Below, piece after piece: positions 63,522 to 64,000 of a DNA stretch of 64,000 bases (positions are counted from its first letter, which is position 1; the number at the start of each line of letters is the position of its first letter). The stretch comes from Nipponacmea schrenckii. Taxonomy: Eukaryota > Mollusca > Gastropoda > Lottiidae. The stretch spans positions 8,446,208 to 8,510,207 of the forward strand of contig CM060203.1 in NCBI GenBank assembly GCA_030562195.1, in the 5' to 3' direction. Under the pieces are notes generated by a model. It worked only from the letters and a program-made list of their open reading frames with translations. It was not told the DNA's origin and searched no databases. The position numbers and the translations under genes are program-made.

Positions 63522-64000
63522 NNNNNNNNNNNNNNNNNNNNNNNNNNNNNNNNNNNNNNNNNNNNNNNNNNNNNNNNNNNNNNNNNNNNNNNNNNNNNNN
63601 NNNNNNNNNNNNNNNNNNNNNNNNNNNNNNNNNNNNNNNNNNNNNNNNNNNNNNNNNNNNNNNNNNNNNNNNNNNNNNNNNNNNNNNNNNNNNNNNNNNN
63701 NNNNNNNNNNNNNNNNNNNNNNNNNNNNNNNNNNNNNNNNNNNNNNNNNNNNNNNNNNNNNNNNNNNNNNNNNNNNNNNNNNNNNNNNNNNNNNNNNNNN
63801 NNNNNNNNNNNNNNNNNNNNNNNNNNNNNNNNNNNNNNNNNNNNNNNNNNNNNNNNNNNNNNNNNNNNNNNNNNNNNNNNNNNNNNNNNNNNNNNNNNNN
63901 NNNNNNNNNNNNNNNNNNNNNNNNNNNNNNNNNNNNNNNNNNNNNNNNNNNNNNNNNNNNNNNNNNNNNNNNNNNNNNNNNNNNNNNNNNNNNNNNNNNN
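63522..64000. other. Assembly gap (N)
   Basis: All bases are N to the end of the window. The gap starts inside a tandem repeat, the likely reason assembly failed. It probably also lies within the ceramide synthase gene. Confidence 1.

Overview
This is AT-rich animal nuclear DNA with GT-AG introns of about 0.1 to 10 kb, no operons, and abundant minisatellites, MITEs and one degraded LINE. Tandem repeats at the right edge (units carrying 'gtcaagggcaataac' and 'ggacggattggcggacgg') resemble repeats I associate with mollusc genomes, so a mollusc is my best guess; the species cannot be fixed from the window. Nearly all short open frames here are chance or repeat-derived, and the real genes had to be assembled exon by exon.

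Five protein-coding genes are supported. (1) On the minus strand at 405-3387 lie the first two coding exons of a UBE2E-type ubiquitin-conjugating E2; the rest lies left of the window. (2) On the minus strand at 13796-22275 is a complete nine-exon class VI POU transcription factor (POU6F1/POU6F2 family, 513 aa predicted), with a probable noncoding first exon near 32050. (3) On the plus strand at 32781-44300 is a complete 27-exon VPS41 gene (HOPS tethering complex, 878 aa predicted), head-to-head with the POU6F gene across a short shared 5' region. (4) On the minus strand at 46684-51748 is a six-coding-exon kelch-repeat protein (556 aa) with a Cys-rich tail and a possible LC8-dynein-binding motif; it is tail-to-tail with VPS41. 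(5) On the minus strand at 61955-62512 are the last two exons of a ceramide synthase, which continues into the assembly gap on the right.

Between and inside the genes are: a 45-bp minisatellite (5.1-5.8 kb); a large foldback element fused to a duplicated 32-bp CCAAT-containing minisatellite (8.3-9.8 kb); arrays in POU6F introns (20.1-20.6 and 23.5-24.2 kb); two copies of a TTAA-flanked MITE (28.2 and 56.3 kb); a Mutator-like foldback with a 9-bp target duplication inside a VPS41 intron (41.1-41.9 kb); a TA-flanked inverted-repeat element in a kelch-gene intron (48.2-49.7 kb); a 5'-truncated, frameshifted LINE with an internal tandem repeat in its 3' tail (51.9-54.6 kb); a 56-bp array with a four-unit higher-order period (59.8-60.6 kb); and two tandem arrays ending at a run of N (63522-64000).

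The genes do not form one pathway. The most informative feature is arrangement. POU6F and VPS41 are also divergent neighbours in human (POU6F2/VPS41, 7p14.1). UBE2E, POU6F, VPS41 and ceramide synthase all have human relatives on Hox-bearing chromosomes (2q, 7p, 12q). This suggests a retained piece of an ancient bilaterian linkage group. I found no clearly novel biochemical system.
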